Below, in pieces: positions 12,690 through 24,129 of a stretch of 64,000 bases of DNA. The notes below the pieces were generated by a model. The model was given only the letters and a program-made list of their open reading frames with translations. It was not told the origin of the DNA and ran no database searches. The position numbers and the translations under genes are program-made. The DNA lies in NCBI RefSeq assembly GCF_964340395.1, contig NC_135565.1:14353209-14417208 (forward strand), given 5' to 3'. Position 1 is the stretch's first letter, and the number at the start of each line of letters is the position of its first letter. This DNA comes from Glandiceps talaboti. Lineage: Eukaryota > Hemichordata > Enteropneusta > Spengelidae.

Positions 12690-15600
12690 AAAATTCGATA
12701 TGATGTTATTGCAAAGTGAACTTTGATCTCAAAAACAATTGCTAAACTAAGCAATATATGTGAAGTGAAACTGGTCGGGTAAACTCCATTCGTGAATGAC
12801 GTTTACATAGTTTCTGCAATGACATCATTATCCTCAAACTTCTCATGACTCCAGGTTTATTTCACATTTGACTCTTGTTGTATCGTTTGTATAAAATGCA
12901 AATGCAAACGTAATGTTAAGTATCGCACTATCAAGCTACATGCTATTAGGAAATATCACAGGAATTATGTTATTGCGATTACATTCCATAACTAGTGAAT
13001 CCATGTTGACACTTGCCCTAAGCATAAACAACAAGAGATGTAAGAAACGACAGTTCGAATTTGTGTACGACTATAATTCATATTATGGTTTGACTGAAAC
13101 GAGGGGGAAAGTAGCATGATATCATTGCATAGAGTTGCAGACGGAAAATGTATTTATAAGAAAATGGATATGAGGTGCTTTATGATCATAATCTCATATG
13201 TCACGCTTTCCCTCGAGGAATATTTATGACAATATCAATTTGTTTTAGAATAGCATTGCTGCATGTAGGTGCTCAATACTTTCACTTTTCAAAATGTAGG
13301 CTTACCTTTTGATGTGTTGTAATACTGTTACATACTCAACCTTGCATTATATTCCATATTCTGTTAATGCCCCGCAGCGTCAACACGAGCGATATTGCTA
13401 TCACTTAAACAAAAATTGTTGTGCTAATAATACGAATTTATTGCTTTTAATATATTATTAAGTAAACGGTATTACTTTAAGGTATGGCTATTTCATTCAG
13501 TGCAGACCACTCTTCATTTCGAAAATTTGGTTATACTTAAATGTACAGCTGATACCTGTAGGTATGGAATATGCATTCTAAGAAAGCATTTTTGTACAAG
13601 TAAGCAGTGATAAGAAAGAAGCAAAACAGCTTTGAAAATTGTGATGAAACTCCACTCTTAAGTGTACTGTACACAGTATAAGTGAAATGTTTATTTCTAC
13701 CTTAGAGGAAGTTGTTGTTTCTTTAAAACAAAATGGCAAAACAGGTATTTTACTTTTCTATGGTGTTCATTGTCGTAAATTTCCTTCTTTCTGTGTTATT
13801 GATTTAATTCCCTATTCATATCCTATGTCACAAAATAAAGGAAACAGTCACGTATCAGCATTTATATACCAATAGAACTAAGGATATTGGAAATTCAGCA
13901 CTCTTAGCTCTGCATTCGTGCAGTTAATGAAATATCTGAGCTTGATAATGATAACAGCACAGATTTATGAAGGGTCTTTCAACAATGAATCACCATAGAC
14001 TATACAATCATAACTTCCATATACCCATATCGGTACAATGGCTTCATAAAACTTCTTCGACTCATTAGATACCATACAAAACATTGCAGCCTCGATATGC
14101 ATATGAGTAATTCACTCATATATCAAAATCTGTTTTACCAGATCCCCAATTATACAACTGAACTGACTTGACTGCATAAAACCGTTCAAAGCTAACAGTA
14201 CACAAACAAATGGACACCAATATTACCTTAGTTAAGGTTCTAGTTTGTTCAACACCTTACTTAAATATATACGGTATAGCAATATCCTGCATGGACACAA
14301 GCTGGGCAGAAAATGGGGCAGGTCGTTAGTTAAATTGACCAAAATTGGATTTGTGCTAGATTGTGACTTACACATCAATATATCAACGTGATCAATATAA
14401 TGTTAAGAAACGACAAGGTGGACAGTTTATGAACTCCAATCAACTACTCTACGGTTGGATTGGCCGAGACAATTGATTAAATACAGACATCACCGTGTAC
14501 TTACTCTATCAATCTATGGCTATTTGACAGAGAACATTTAGAAGGTAAATGAATATGACAGATCTTGTGCACTCTTCCTAATGATTCTGGTAGATGGAAT
14601 CACTTTTGACGTTTTGTCAATGTCATATCGAATGTCGGAATGCATCTCAACCGTCTGAAACTATTTCCAGTTTGTTTCATGTTTCTGTAACAGTAACAGT
14701 ATACTGATTTTATCACACTTACTAACACGACGAAGGATATTCAAACAAATACTACCTTGTTTAAAAATGAATACTAGTACATAAATGACAAAAAGAGATT
14801 CACACAAGGATGGATATGTTTAAAACAGGTCAGATGTAAATGGGTACAAAATGGCCTGAATTAAATCGTCAGCTAGGCTGCAACTTCGCAGGATTTTTCC
14901 TGTCGAAAAAGCCCGATGATGCGCGAAACTAGTCGACGGTTTCAACCATTTTGGTACAGAAATAATCTGACAAAATCAAGTGCAAATATCCTTTTATTAT
15001 AATACATCCGTTATTAAATGTAGTATTCACGGATTTATCGATGGCCGATATTTACGTATGCAAACTTGTTTATGTTGGAAATAATGGATCAAAACTGGGT
15101 TTAAAAAAATTATATTACTTGAAAATATCTATATATCACACATCTACGGAGAAATATACGTGCAAAACTATATGCAAATAATGTACTTATTATGCATAAC
15201 CTTTAATTTGTATACGAACATTTCGGCAATGCCTTCAAATGCGATATAAGCATTTTTGTGGCAAAACATTCATTTTGTAATATGTTTCAAATATTGTTTC
15301 ACGACGTCTCGAAGTAATGCAATACACAATATTAACAGAAAAGTAAGAACTGTCACATGATTAAAAGATGATGTTCTCATTACTCGGAAAAAAACCAGAC
15401 ATGGAATGGTGCTTGCTGTGAAAACTAGAAAGAAATAGTACACGCTGTGTTTGATTTGCCACTGTCTCCTTGTGAAGCGCCATTATCATTTTGATGAACC
15501 CAATTAAGTTAAATTACCAACAATTATCTTAGATCCAGCGTGGTTGGTGATAGACACTGATAAACCTTGTATTGTCAGTAAATCAGTGAAAGGTACTATA

Positions 15601-17467
15601 CAACTCAATACAACTCCAACCATTCAACTTAATCAATTAGTTAAATGGATGTTTGAAGGGATGCTGTTACCTAGCATAGCAAGGTTTATATCTCATCTAA
15701 GGTTTAATTATGTCAGTTACGTCGCTAGGGAACATGAACCGTAATTTGAAGAAAATGGACAACAATTAAATACAAAATGTAAACGATAGCACAGCTTCGC
15801 TAGAGACAGTGAGTGACGAACAGATGAACATAACGTAGTTATTAGTTAGACAGACAGACAGACACTGACTAAATACGAAGGTAGAATGTGAAATACTTCA
15901 TTACGTTCAATGCACAAAATTGGGTAGAAAAGGACGAGGCAGTGTCGAGTTGCATTGTGGACGATGCTTTCGGAATTGCAGTGATTTGAACTGACAAATG
16001 ACAATGTTCACAGTATATAACTCAGGTACTCACTTTTCGTTAATTAGAAATCCTCTCAGATTGTAACGATCGACAGGGTGACAGCAGATACAACTCCATT
16101 TACACATGGAAGTGAGTATTTGCAATGAGGTCGGTATACACATTGTTAACTGCGTGGTATGGCCTCACTGACACGTGTGTTTATTCATCTGAAGCTCACA
16201 GTTTACTAAAGCTTAATGTACTCCATCAGCAAATATTTAAAATACCACATTTTGTATTTGTGTTTGTGTTGTGCTATATAGTGATGTCGAAAGTTCGATT
16301 TCGATAGATGATGGTGAGAGAAAACTATTCACCCATCACACGAGATCATTGCGCCTGGCATTCTGCCTTCTGATTAATGATGTATGAAACAGATTTTCAT
16401 CATTATACAGCCGGTCTCTGTAATCTATCGAAAACAATAACGTTCTAAACTTAGTATTCGAAAAACGTTGTAATAATATATGTAATGTTACAGTTAATAA
16501 CTCATGTATGTCATCAAAACAGTTTGTAAATGTTGTAGCTACGTGTTTAGAGTCTCATTTCCAGATATGCATACTAGTGAGTTTGTCAAAATACTAAGAT
16601 TAAGTGGACGAATAAAATAATCTGTCATAATTACGGAATTGATATCTCGTCATAAGTCCCAATAAACATGTACACACTTTAATCTTAACACATTTAGTAT
16701 CCGAATTTGATTCAGGAACATTCTCTCTCTCTCTCCACCTGATTGGCTACCAGTCTGCCTGGCTCTATTAGGGAATTTATCAGTTAAGGTGGTTCGACTG
16801 CTTGCATTCCACTATCCGTTCGTTCGTTCGTTTGTTTGCATTGCACTATATGTTCATTCGTCTGCTTGCATTCCACTATCCGTCCATTTTGTTTGATTTC
16901 ACTGCATATATATTACTCTATGTTAACCATTGGAATACAAAGACGTGTACTTTAAGCAAATTGTTTGATACATTGAATACGTAGCTAGTATATATTGCAA
17001 TTTTCACTTGGAGTTACTGATTGTATACTTGAATATAAAAGTCAGTAATGAATAGAGCGTAATTCCGTAAACAGTCTGGTAATAATGTAACCATGTATGT
17101 ATTTCTAAGTGTTTTATGCCCTTGATTATAACCTAACATGCAATGCGATTGTACTTGTCTTTGTGTACCAAAGGATTAAAATAATCTAGCGTTAAGTCAC
17201 GCCACAGAGACTAGGCTACTGTTGTGTCCCTTTTTTCAATTACGTTTCAAACGAGGATATCGACAATTGCCAAAGACAGCAATTTTAGTTTGCATTGGTG
17301 TTATTTTCGGTATAGGCGTGTGACTGGTATGTGTGGGAGGTAGTAATATCAACAAACTACGTTTACAGATGTAAAGCTGAGTAAATATACATGTAAACGA
17401 AAACATAGACCGATGACAGAACATATGTTCAGTAATGATTAGTGAATTCATATAACAAATACATGTG

Positions 17468-17470
<3 letters not shown>
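12690..17470. other. Intergenic stretch, no gene recognised
   Basis: Apart from the hammerhead-like motif at 14.9 kb, only short simple runs are present: (GACA)n near 15848, (TC)n near 16725 and (CGTT)n near 16816. Open frames of 60-70 codons here have no recognisable motifs. Confidence 0.5.
14895..14945 (+). other. Hammerhead-ribozyme-like core, degraded (candidate)
   Basis: CCGATGA (14913-14919) differs by one base from the hammerhead core CUGANGA. Five bases later comes GAAAC (14925-14929), then TA, then GTC (14932-14934). The string GAAAC-TA-GTC would give the 2-bp stem III and C cleavage site seen in the minimal hammerheads of Penelope-like elements. Stem II is essentially lost (TGCGC) and stem I is unconvincing, so activity is not expected. 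It could be the relic of a retroelement terminus or a chance match. Confidence 0.22.
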
Positions 17471-17543
<73 letters not shown>

Positions 17544-17587
17544 ACTGAGGTATAGAGCACTGTCTTAGCAGATTGATACTCACCGAG

Positions 17588-17661
<74 letters not shown>

Positions 17662-17712
17662 CTCTGCCACTGCGGTATAGAGCACTCTCTTAGCAGATTG
17701 ATACTCACCGAG

Positions 17713-17782
<70 letters not shown>

Positions 17783-17794
17783 GTGTGTGTGTGA
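17471..17794. repeat. Three (TA)n blocks separated by two copies of a 50-bp module, then (TG)n
   Basis: (TA)n blocks at 17471-17540, about 17588-17659 and about 17714-17766 are separated by near-identical modules at 17541-17589 and 17660-17715. The second module begins CGCTCTGCCACTGCGGTATA. Both end GATTGATACTCACCGAGTTA. A (TG)n run closes the array at 17767-17792. The module occurs again, inverted and again embedded in (TA)n, at 57266-57328. The minus-strand 149-codon frame across this array is repeat-derived. Confidence 0.9.
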
Positions 17795-17799
17795 AAATG

Positions 17800-18409
17800 T
17801 GTCTGTGTTAGTAGGTGAGTAGGTGGATTTCTATGAATAGACAAGTCCAAAAATACAACTGGATACCTTCATATCTCTTGCTATCCATCAGCGATTGCAC
17901 TGTTATTTGGTTTTGACGGCGCACGTCACTATGCCCCATATGGTTGTTGCACATTCAATAATTGAATAGAAAAACACAGTTACCAAGGCAAAGTACTGAC
18001 GAAGTCAAATAGTAATTGACAACAGAAACATGATGCATTCAAATTCTTCCTACACGCAAGTAAATACATACATGTTTGGAATTTTCCAGAGTAAAATGAT
18101 GGTAATGTTGATTCAATATACTTAATCACTGTCATATAATAACCTAAAGGGTTGTGTTGTATTAAATATGGTATTACGGTTATGAATTGATTTAAGTTTT
18201 TTTTTTTGAATGGCATTTTCAGTTTTTCATTTGTTTTGTATGACTTTTGTTAGTATTTTACTGTTTGTACATTTTGTGTTCAATCCGCTTTGTTGTGTAA
18301 AGAATACTCACCCGTAGTAGCGTGACGTGCGCCTTTGAGAAATTAAATGATAAAAAACAGTAAAAGCTGTCATATTTACGGTTTTGCACACTTACTGAAA
18401 ATACTAAAT
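17800..18409. other. Intergenic stretch, no gene recognised
   Basis: No convincing gene. The end of this interval may contain an even older unit of the following tandem array (CTTACTGAAAATACTAAA near 18390). Confidence 0.4.
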
Positions 18410-18880
18410 TGTGCGAATTAATCGTTAAGATTATAAACTACATCAACAAGCTTTATAGAAAACACGTACTTCGTTATTACCAGATTATTTTGAATTTGAG
18501 ATTTTTATTCCGAAGATTTTGCCTATCAAAAATGACGAATTATACAATGAAAATTAAAATTAAAAACCATATCAATAAACATTGTAAAACATATGCACTT
18601 TGTTATTGTAAATGCATGTACCAAATGATGATATTTGAATCTTGTTGAATTCTGAAGTTATGGCCTAATTACCAAAAGTCATTAATAATGCAAAGTACAA
18701 GCTACGTAAACAACCTTTGTAGGACACTCTGCCTTAGTATGGTCGATGAACATGCTAAGTTGTATTGAATCTGAGGTATGCATGATGTAACCTAATTACT
18801 GAAAATCATTCTTTATGTGAATGTCTCATTACTCTTCATGTGTTTGCCAAAACCTATTCGATTAGCACGTACAAGATGTG
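18410..18880 (+). repeat. Diverged tandem array, about 125-bp period
   Basis: At least three units can be aligned. A TTAARATTAWAAACYAYATCAA block occurs at 18425 and 18553. The block reading CCTAATTACCAAAAGTCATT at about 18682 recurs as CCTAATTACTGAAAATCATT at about 18791. A TTGAAT-CTGA block precedes each of the latter. A plus-strand 79-codon frame spans two units and shows internally repeated Lys-Ile-x-Asn-x-Ile-Asn-Lys, which reflects the DNA repeat rather than a protein. Confidence 0.55.
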
Positions 18881-18938
18881 CATGAATTGATGCAGTAGTT
18901 TTGAGGTATCATGTTCACAGATGGACAGCCAGTCAACC

Positions 18939-19041
<103 letters not shown>

Positions 19042-19124
19042 GGTATATGAGGTACATGACCTGACATTCCCTTACAGGAGATAAAACTTACTATAAAACA
19101 ACATATTTGGGATGTGTTTTCACA

Positions 19125-19224
<100 letters not shown>

Positions 19225-19277
19225 TTAATCCAAAAGAATAAGGATGTAATAAGTCGTTACTCTGAGTAAACTAAATC

Positions 19278-19388
19278 GGTATATACACTTAATGTTTGTA
19301 TGTATATATTGCGTAACAAGATGATCGGACTAAACTATTCTTAACGGGGGTTTACTTCTATAGTTGGCGAGTGAGTATTTGCCTTCAT
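19278..19388 (+). repeat. Dispersed repeat R, copy 1, next to (TA)n
   Basis: This 111-bp segment matches the reverse complement of 39293-39408 at high identity. The shared core is GTTTACTTCTATAGTTGGCG, preceded by TATATATTGC(G/A)TAACAAGATG and AAACTATTC. Both copies have (TA)n on one side and AT-alternating sequence on the other. No protein was recognised in either copy. It may be an internal part of the element that supplied the fold-back at 38982-39247. Confidence 0.75.
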
Positions 19389-19389
19389 G

Positions 19390-19996
19390 TATGTATATAT
19401 ATATATGTATATATACGCGTGTTTTATATTCATATTTATAATTAGAATCCACCTAAGGCTTTCACCTATGCTTTGGTAAACGACATGCCTGTGGTATTTG
19501 TGGTATTTTAAAACTATACAAGAAAATATTTTCAATGATAACGCGTGAACCATTGAAACTACGACAATATACTATATCCTGCCGTGTGGAGGAACATAAT
19601 AAAAAACCTGAATTTGTATTAAAATATCCCATTATTCCGATTTCCGACATAAACCTCCGTTTGAATAACATCATTGTGCCTACCACGTTCTCTGCCGTTA
19701 TTTTCTATACAGACAAAGCCAATGCTTTACGGGTACTTGTCAGATATGTAGGTATGTGGGCTTGTCTCATTGAGACTAAATAACAGTAATGCACAAAATC
19801 ACTTTACATTAAAAACATAACTTTGAACAAAACTGTTATTGTACCTATCCAAATGTATGCTCAAATGAATGAAGTTGAACCTCGGATATTCATGAGTTTC
19901 TACAAGCAGCATATACCTCAGCTAAATTTACATAACAGTCGAAAAAATGGTAATAATTGTTGTTTCAAAGTAACAAGAGAAATGGCAATTTTTATC
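19390..19996. other. Unassigned sequence
   Basis: Open frames at 19535-19783 and 19823-20029 (plus) are continuous but show no motif that I recognise. The second runs into the tandem repeat that follows. I do not call a gene. Confidence 0.4.
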
Positions 19997-20345
19997 AAAA
20001 CAAATACAGACCCATTTGATTTATCGTGATAGTCGAAAATAAACTATGGTACTGGAGGGGAAATGTGTTTCCATTACTGCTGCTTTAGAGTACAAATACT
20101 AAATATAAATAACTATTCAAAAACTTATATATATCATAAAGATAACGTCATCTTTTACAAGGACAGACCTGGTAAAAATACCATAATAGTTGAACACAAA
20201 TTATGGTCCTGGAGGGGCCAATGTATTTCAATAATGTTGCTTTAGATTAAAATACCAAATGCCAAAAACTATTCAGAACTGAATAGTTTTTCTACAAACA
20301 AAATACAGAACAAGTCAATTTGACATAATAATCGGAAACATAATT
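19997..20345 (+). repeat. Three diverged tandem units, about 150 bp, with a 13-bp-arm hairpin
   Basis: Ordered blocks recur. ACTATGGTACTGGAGGGG (about 20043) matches TTATGGTCCTGGAGGGG (about 20200). The following GTGTTTCCATTACTGCTGCTTTAG matches GTATTTCAATAATGTTGCTTTAG. A third partial unit begins near 20297 (ACAAAATACAGA...TAATAATCGGAAACATAATTTGATGG). A perfect hairpin with 13-bp arms and a 2-base loop lies at 20264-20291 (AAAAACTATTCAG / CTGAATAGTTTTT). The array leads directly into the 14-copy minisatellite. Confidence 0.6.
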
Positions 20346-20365
20346 TGATGGTGTTTGTCAATTAT

Positions 20366-21105
20366 CAATGTTACATTTTAATTACATTGAAACATTGATT
20401 CTACCATTTAGATTGGACATTGTTGCATTTTAATTACAGTGAAACATTGATTCTACCACTTAGATTGGAAATTGTTACATTTTAATTACAGTGAAACATT
20501 GATTCTACCATTTAAATTGGAAATTGTTACATTTTAATTACAGTGAAACATTGATTCTACCATTTAAATTGGAAATTGTTACATTTTAATTACAGTGAAA
20601 CATTGATTCCACCACTTGGATTGGAAATTGTTACATTTTAATTACAGTGAAACATTGATTCTACCACTTAGATTGGAAATGGTTACATTTTAATTATAGT
20701 GAAACATTGATTCTTACCATTTAAATTGGAAATGGTTACATTTTAATTACAGTGAAACATTGATTCTTACCATTTAAATTGGAAATTGTTACATTTTAAT
20801 TACAGTGAAACATTGATTCTTACCATTTAAATTGGAAATTGTTACATTTTAATTACAGTGAAACATTGATTCTTACCATTTAAATTGGAAATTGTTACAT
20901 TTTAATTACACTGAAACATTGATTCTTACCATTTAAATTGGACATTGCTACATTTTGATTACAGTGAAACATTGATTCTTACCATTTAAATTGGACATTG
21001 TTACATTTTAATTACAATGAAACATTGATTCTCACCATTTAAATTGGACATTGTTATATTTTGATTATAGTGAAACATTGATTTTACCATTTCGATTGGA
21101 AATTG
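20366..21105 (+). repeat. Minisatellite, 14 tandem copies of a 52-53 bp unit
   Basis: The unit contains TTACATTTTAATTACAGTGA, AACATTGATTCT(T)ACCATTT and a closing (A/G)ATTGGAAATTG. Fourteen copies can be counted by the GAAACATTGATT block. The first six are 52 bp (ATTCTACC). From copy 7, most carry an extra T (ATTCTTACC) and are 53 bp, so two sub-families occupy separate halves. The last three copies are the most diverged (GGACATTG, CACC). Since 52 and 53 are not multiples of three, no repeat protein is encoded. Confidence 0.97.
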
Positions 21106-22904
21106 CTTTAGATGTACTTTAATAAGGCCCACACATTTGATTAATGATAAGTGGTAGCTTGGTACTGATTCTGTTGTAAAACTCATCTGTTGTGTTCAGC
21201 TGAACATTTTGTACAGACATACCCACGTTTCCACTTTGTAATTCTACAGAGCTATGCTCATGCACATGCTCATGCATAGTATTTATAAATGATACAAGGC
21301 ATTTACTATTAAGTTATGAAATAATTTGAAGTGCAAGATGACTGAAGTAGTTGCACACAAACGTTCCTTTGGCGTGGTGCCATCAATAACGAATGTTGTG
21401 GCTGTTCACTGGACAGGAACAGACACATTTACAGTTTCATTTTATTAAAGTCACGACACCAGAAGAGGTTTTTTTAACCTTACAGTTTAATATCTATCGG
21501 CTTAGTAATAAAAACATACATGTATGGCAAAGTATATACTAAATAAAGGCTTCTTCTTGGATGTTTATTTTGCAACATTGAAAAGGGAAACCAAAGTATA
21601 AGCATTTCATTGGAGACAATGGTATATGGCCGGTTTCACACCTCAATAACCGTGTATAGTAAGAAATTATTACATTCAAGCTGTTTCCTTTCAATGAAAG
21701 ATTCAATGTCAGCCAAAATGACAAGTTATTTGAATGAGAGTAAATGAATGCACATTATTCTATTCAACATAAAAGTTGGAAACACATCAGCACCCAAATG
21801 GTAAAAATAATATTTCAAAAGCGCTAATGTTACAGTTTCCTTCGGAAATAATGAAAGTAGCTGCAGTATACAATAACGTTGACTCTATGTATTCATTGAC
21901 AATAACGAAGGTTGCCACATGGATATGTTTGTGATAAAGATGTATAGGTGAACTAGAGAAATGGAGTTGCAAAAAGTTTATATTTCAGAGAGACTCACAC
22001 ATTTGCATTTGTCCCTTTCAACTGTATTGACTAGCATACAGAACTGAATACAGATCATAACAATACTCACATGTACTACAGTGCATTGCTTCAAGGAAAG
22101 CTGTTGGCGTCACACGTTTATGAAAACCAGGATACCGCTTTATGTCCACTTATCCTTCTCGTTTTTATATAAATATGTAAGTCTCAAAACAATACATACT
22201 TAGGGAGTATGGTTCACGTAAATACCCGTCAGTGTAATAGAAGCCTATGACATCGTTGTGGTCTCTACAGAACACATGTCGTATAAACATGAATTTAAAA
22301 GAACCAGCTGTTTTCTGTTTATACGCTTCAGTGCCGAATGAATAGAAAGTTTACAAGAGTAATGTTAGTTTTTTCCAGTCAGCGAACACAAGGTGAACCA
22401 ACATGTTATTTGACCCAGATACTGATAATCAACACTTCAAATCAATGGAGTTGAAATAAAATTGTCATAGATTTTGAACTTCATTTATATCATCATAAGC
22501 ATAGCATTTCTTTTGAAAATTAACGCGATTCTTGTAGCCAGGTAGCTTTGAGGGAGGAGGGGGATTCTCTTATGTTGTGTGAGTATCGTATTAACACACT
22601 GACAGACGTTTGATTAGATATGGTCGCCGGGAGACAAAATGATCACTTTGACAGATGGTGAATTGAATTGCAACTAATGCCTGCAGCACGACAACCACAA
22701 CCTGTCAGGAAATAGTCGTAATGGTTCAGATAAAGAAGTATTCTTCTATATGTTGTTGACAACATGTTGTCAACGTATGACTCTGATGGCATAGAATAAA
22801 ACAGTGGTATGGAATAACACCTCAAAATCTGCAAATGTTGCAAACCGGCATTTGGCAACAAATTTGATAAGTCAAATAGAGAGCGAGTTACTGAGCGAAC
22901 GAGA
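21106..22904. other. Intergenic stretch, no gene recognised
   Basis: No gene was recognised. A perfect 20-bp palindrome, GTTGACAACATGTTGTCAAC, lies at 22755-22774; I can assign no function to it. Confidence 0.5.
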
Positions 22905-22958
22905 TAGGTAGGTAGGTAGACAGATAGACAGATAGACAGATAGACGGACGGACGGACG

Positions 22959-23006
<48 letters not shown>

Positions 23007-23222
23007 CTAAGTAATTAGTAGATATAGGAAGCTTAGGTGGGTAGGTAAGTAAGTATGGAGGTAGATAGGTAGGCAGATAGGAGAGTACGTAAATACTAAG
23101 TAGGCAGGGTGTAGGTATGTGGGCAGGCAGGCAGGCAGGTAGGTGGATAACAATGTGGATAAGTAGGTAGGTGGGTAGATGGGTAAGTAGGTAGGTAGGT
23201 AGGTAGTAGGTAGGTAAATGTA
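22905..23222. repeat. Degenerate tetranucleotide region (GTAG, CAGATAGA, GGAC, AGAC, GCAG)
   Basis: Successive blocks of GTAG, CAGATAGA, GGAC and AGAC units (22905-23007) grade into degenerate GTAG/GCAG units up to about 23220. It looks like an ageing, repeatedly mutated tetranucleotide tract. The 122-codon minus-strand frame (Leu-Pro-Thr-Tyr, Cys-Leu-Ser-Val) is an artefact. Confidence 0.9.
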
Positions 23223-23224
23223 GA

Positions 23225-23975
23225 TACATGTAAGTATTAAATAGAGTGTTGTTCAAAGACGAAACATACTAGTACCATTACAGGACTTCTCTTTCATTGC
23301 TATTATTTCTATCAAATCAAACGTTGAGGGCAGGACTACTGCCGTGTACTGCATTTGACTTGAAGAGTACAAAATCGTCTTCTCCTCTATGACACGTCAC
23401 CCGTTGGCTTTTAATGTTTTATTTGCTTCTTGGTGTTAGGGATAATTATTCGCATCTTTAGTAGCCGTAAAAGAAATCATTACCGTTTTGATTCCTAGTA
23501 ATTTGATACTCCTTGAGTGTGAGATCGTTTTCTGCTTAAGCAGCTGCCTTGTACAATAAAATCAATACGTAGTACATTGATTTGATTCAAACACGAGTTT
23601 CTTAATTAAATAAAATGTTGAGTGTAACGATTTAGTCTAGGCAGAGTCAATAAATCTAGGGCACTTTGATGTTGGCAATGAACACACAGCAAGCCATGAT
23701 TGGATGTTCTATATAATTTAGAATTGAATTAGTTATGTGGATGACTAATATGAATGAACAGATAGAGAGAACGGCTGAAATGCTCTAACTATCAAGTCTG
23801 CGTACTACCTAATACTGTAAAGGGAAAACAAAGATCTGAGATGCAAGTTCTACCCTATGACGTCATGAAATGAAGACAATACTTTGATATTACAAATAAT
23901 CTTTCGGAACGTTTACTTCTATATCTGATTTGCATGGGGTATGCTCTTATGTGTATGCATGTTTGATCACTCACA
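23225..23975. other. Intergenic stretch, no gene recognised
   Basis: No gene, repeat or structured element was recognised. Confidence 0.5.
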
Positions 23976-24023
23976 CTCACACACACGCACGCACGCACGC
24001 TCGCACGTTACGTCTGTATGTAA

Positions 24024-24129
24024 GTACATGTATGTATGTATGTATGTATGTATGTATGTATGTATGCATAACATACATACATACATACATACATACATAC
24101 ATACATACATACATACATACATACATACA
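24024..24129. repeat. Inverted tetranucleotide hairpin (TGTA)n-GCATAA-(CATA)n
   Basis: A (TGTA)n block (24026-24067) is followed through a short centre by (ACATAC)-phase units up to 24129. The two blocks are complementary and give arms of about 40 bp. A (CA)n/(CGCA)n run precedes it (23971-24005). The right block is interrupted by the hAT-like element starting at 24130, and ATAC units resume after that element at 25894-25912. Confidence 0.9.

Noticed and set aside
17236-17685. 149-codon minus-strand frame
   Set aside because: Most of it is Ile-Tyr from (TA)n plus the repeated module; the remaining part has no motif.
17541-17715. The TA-embedded module considered as a tRNA-derived sequence (GTGGCAGAGCG resembles a tRNA D-arm)
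   Set aside because: Only about 55 bp, with no B-box or acceptor-stem pairing; the resemblance is too short to support a tRNA or SINE head.
22888-23256. 122-codon minus-strand frame rich in Leu-Pro-Thr-Tyr and Cys-Leu-Ser-Val
   Set aside because: Translation of degenerate tetranucleotide repeats.
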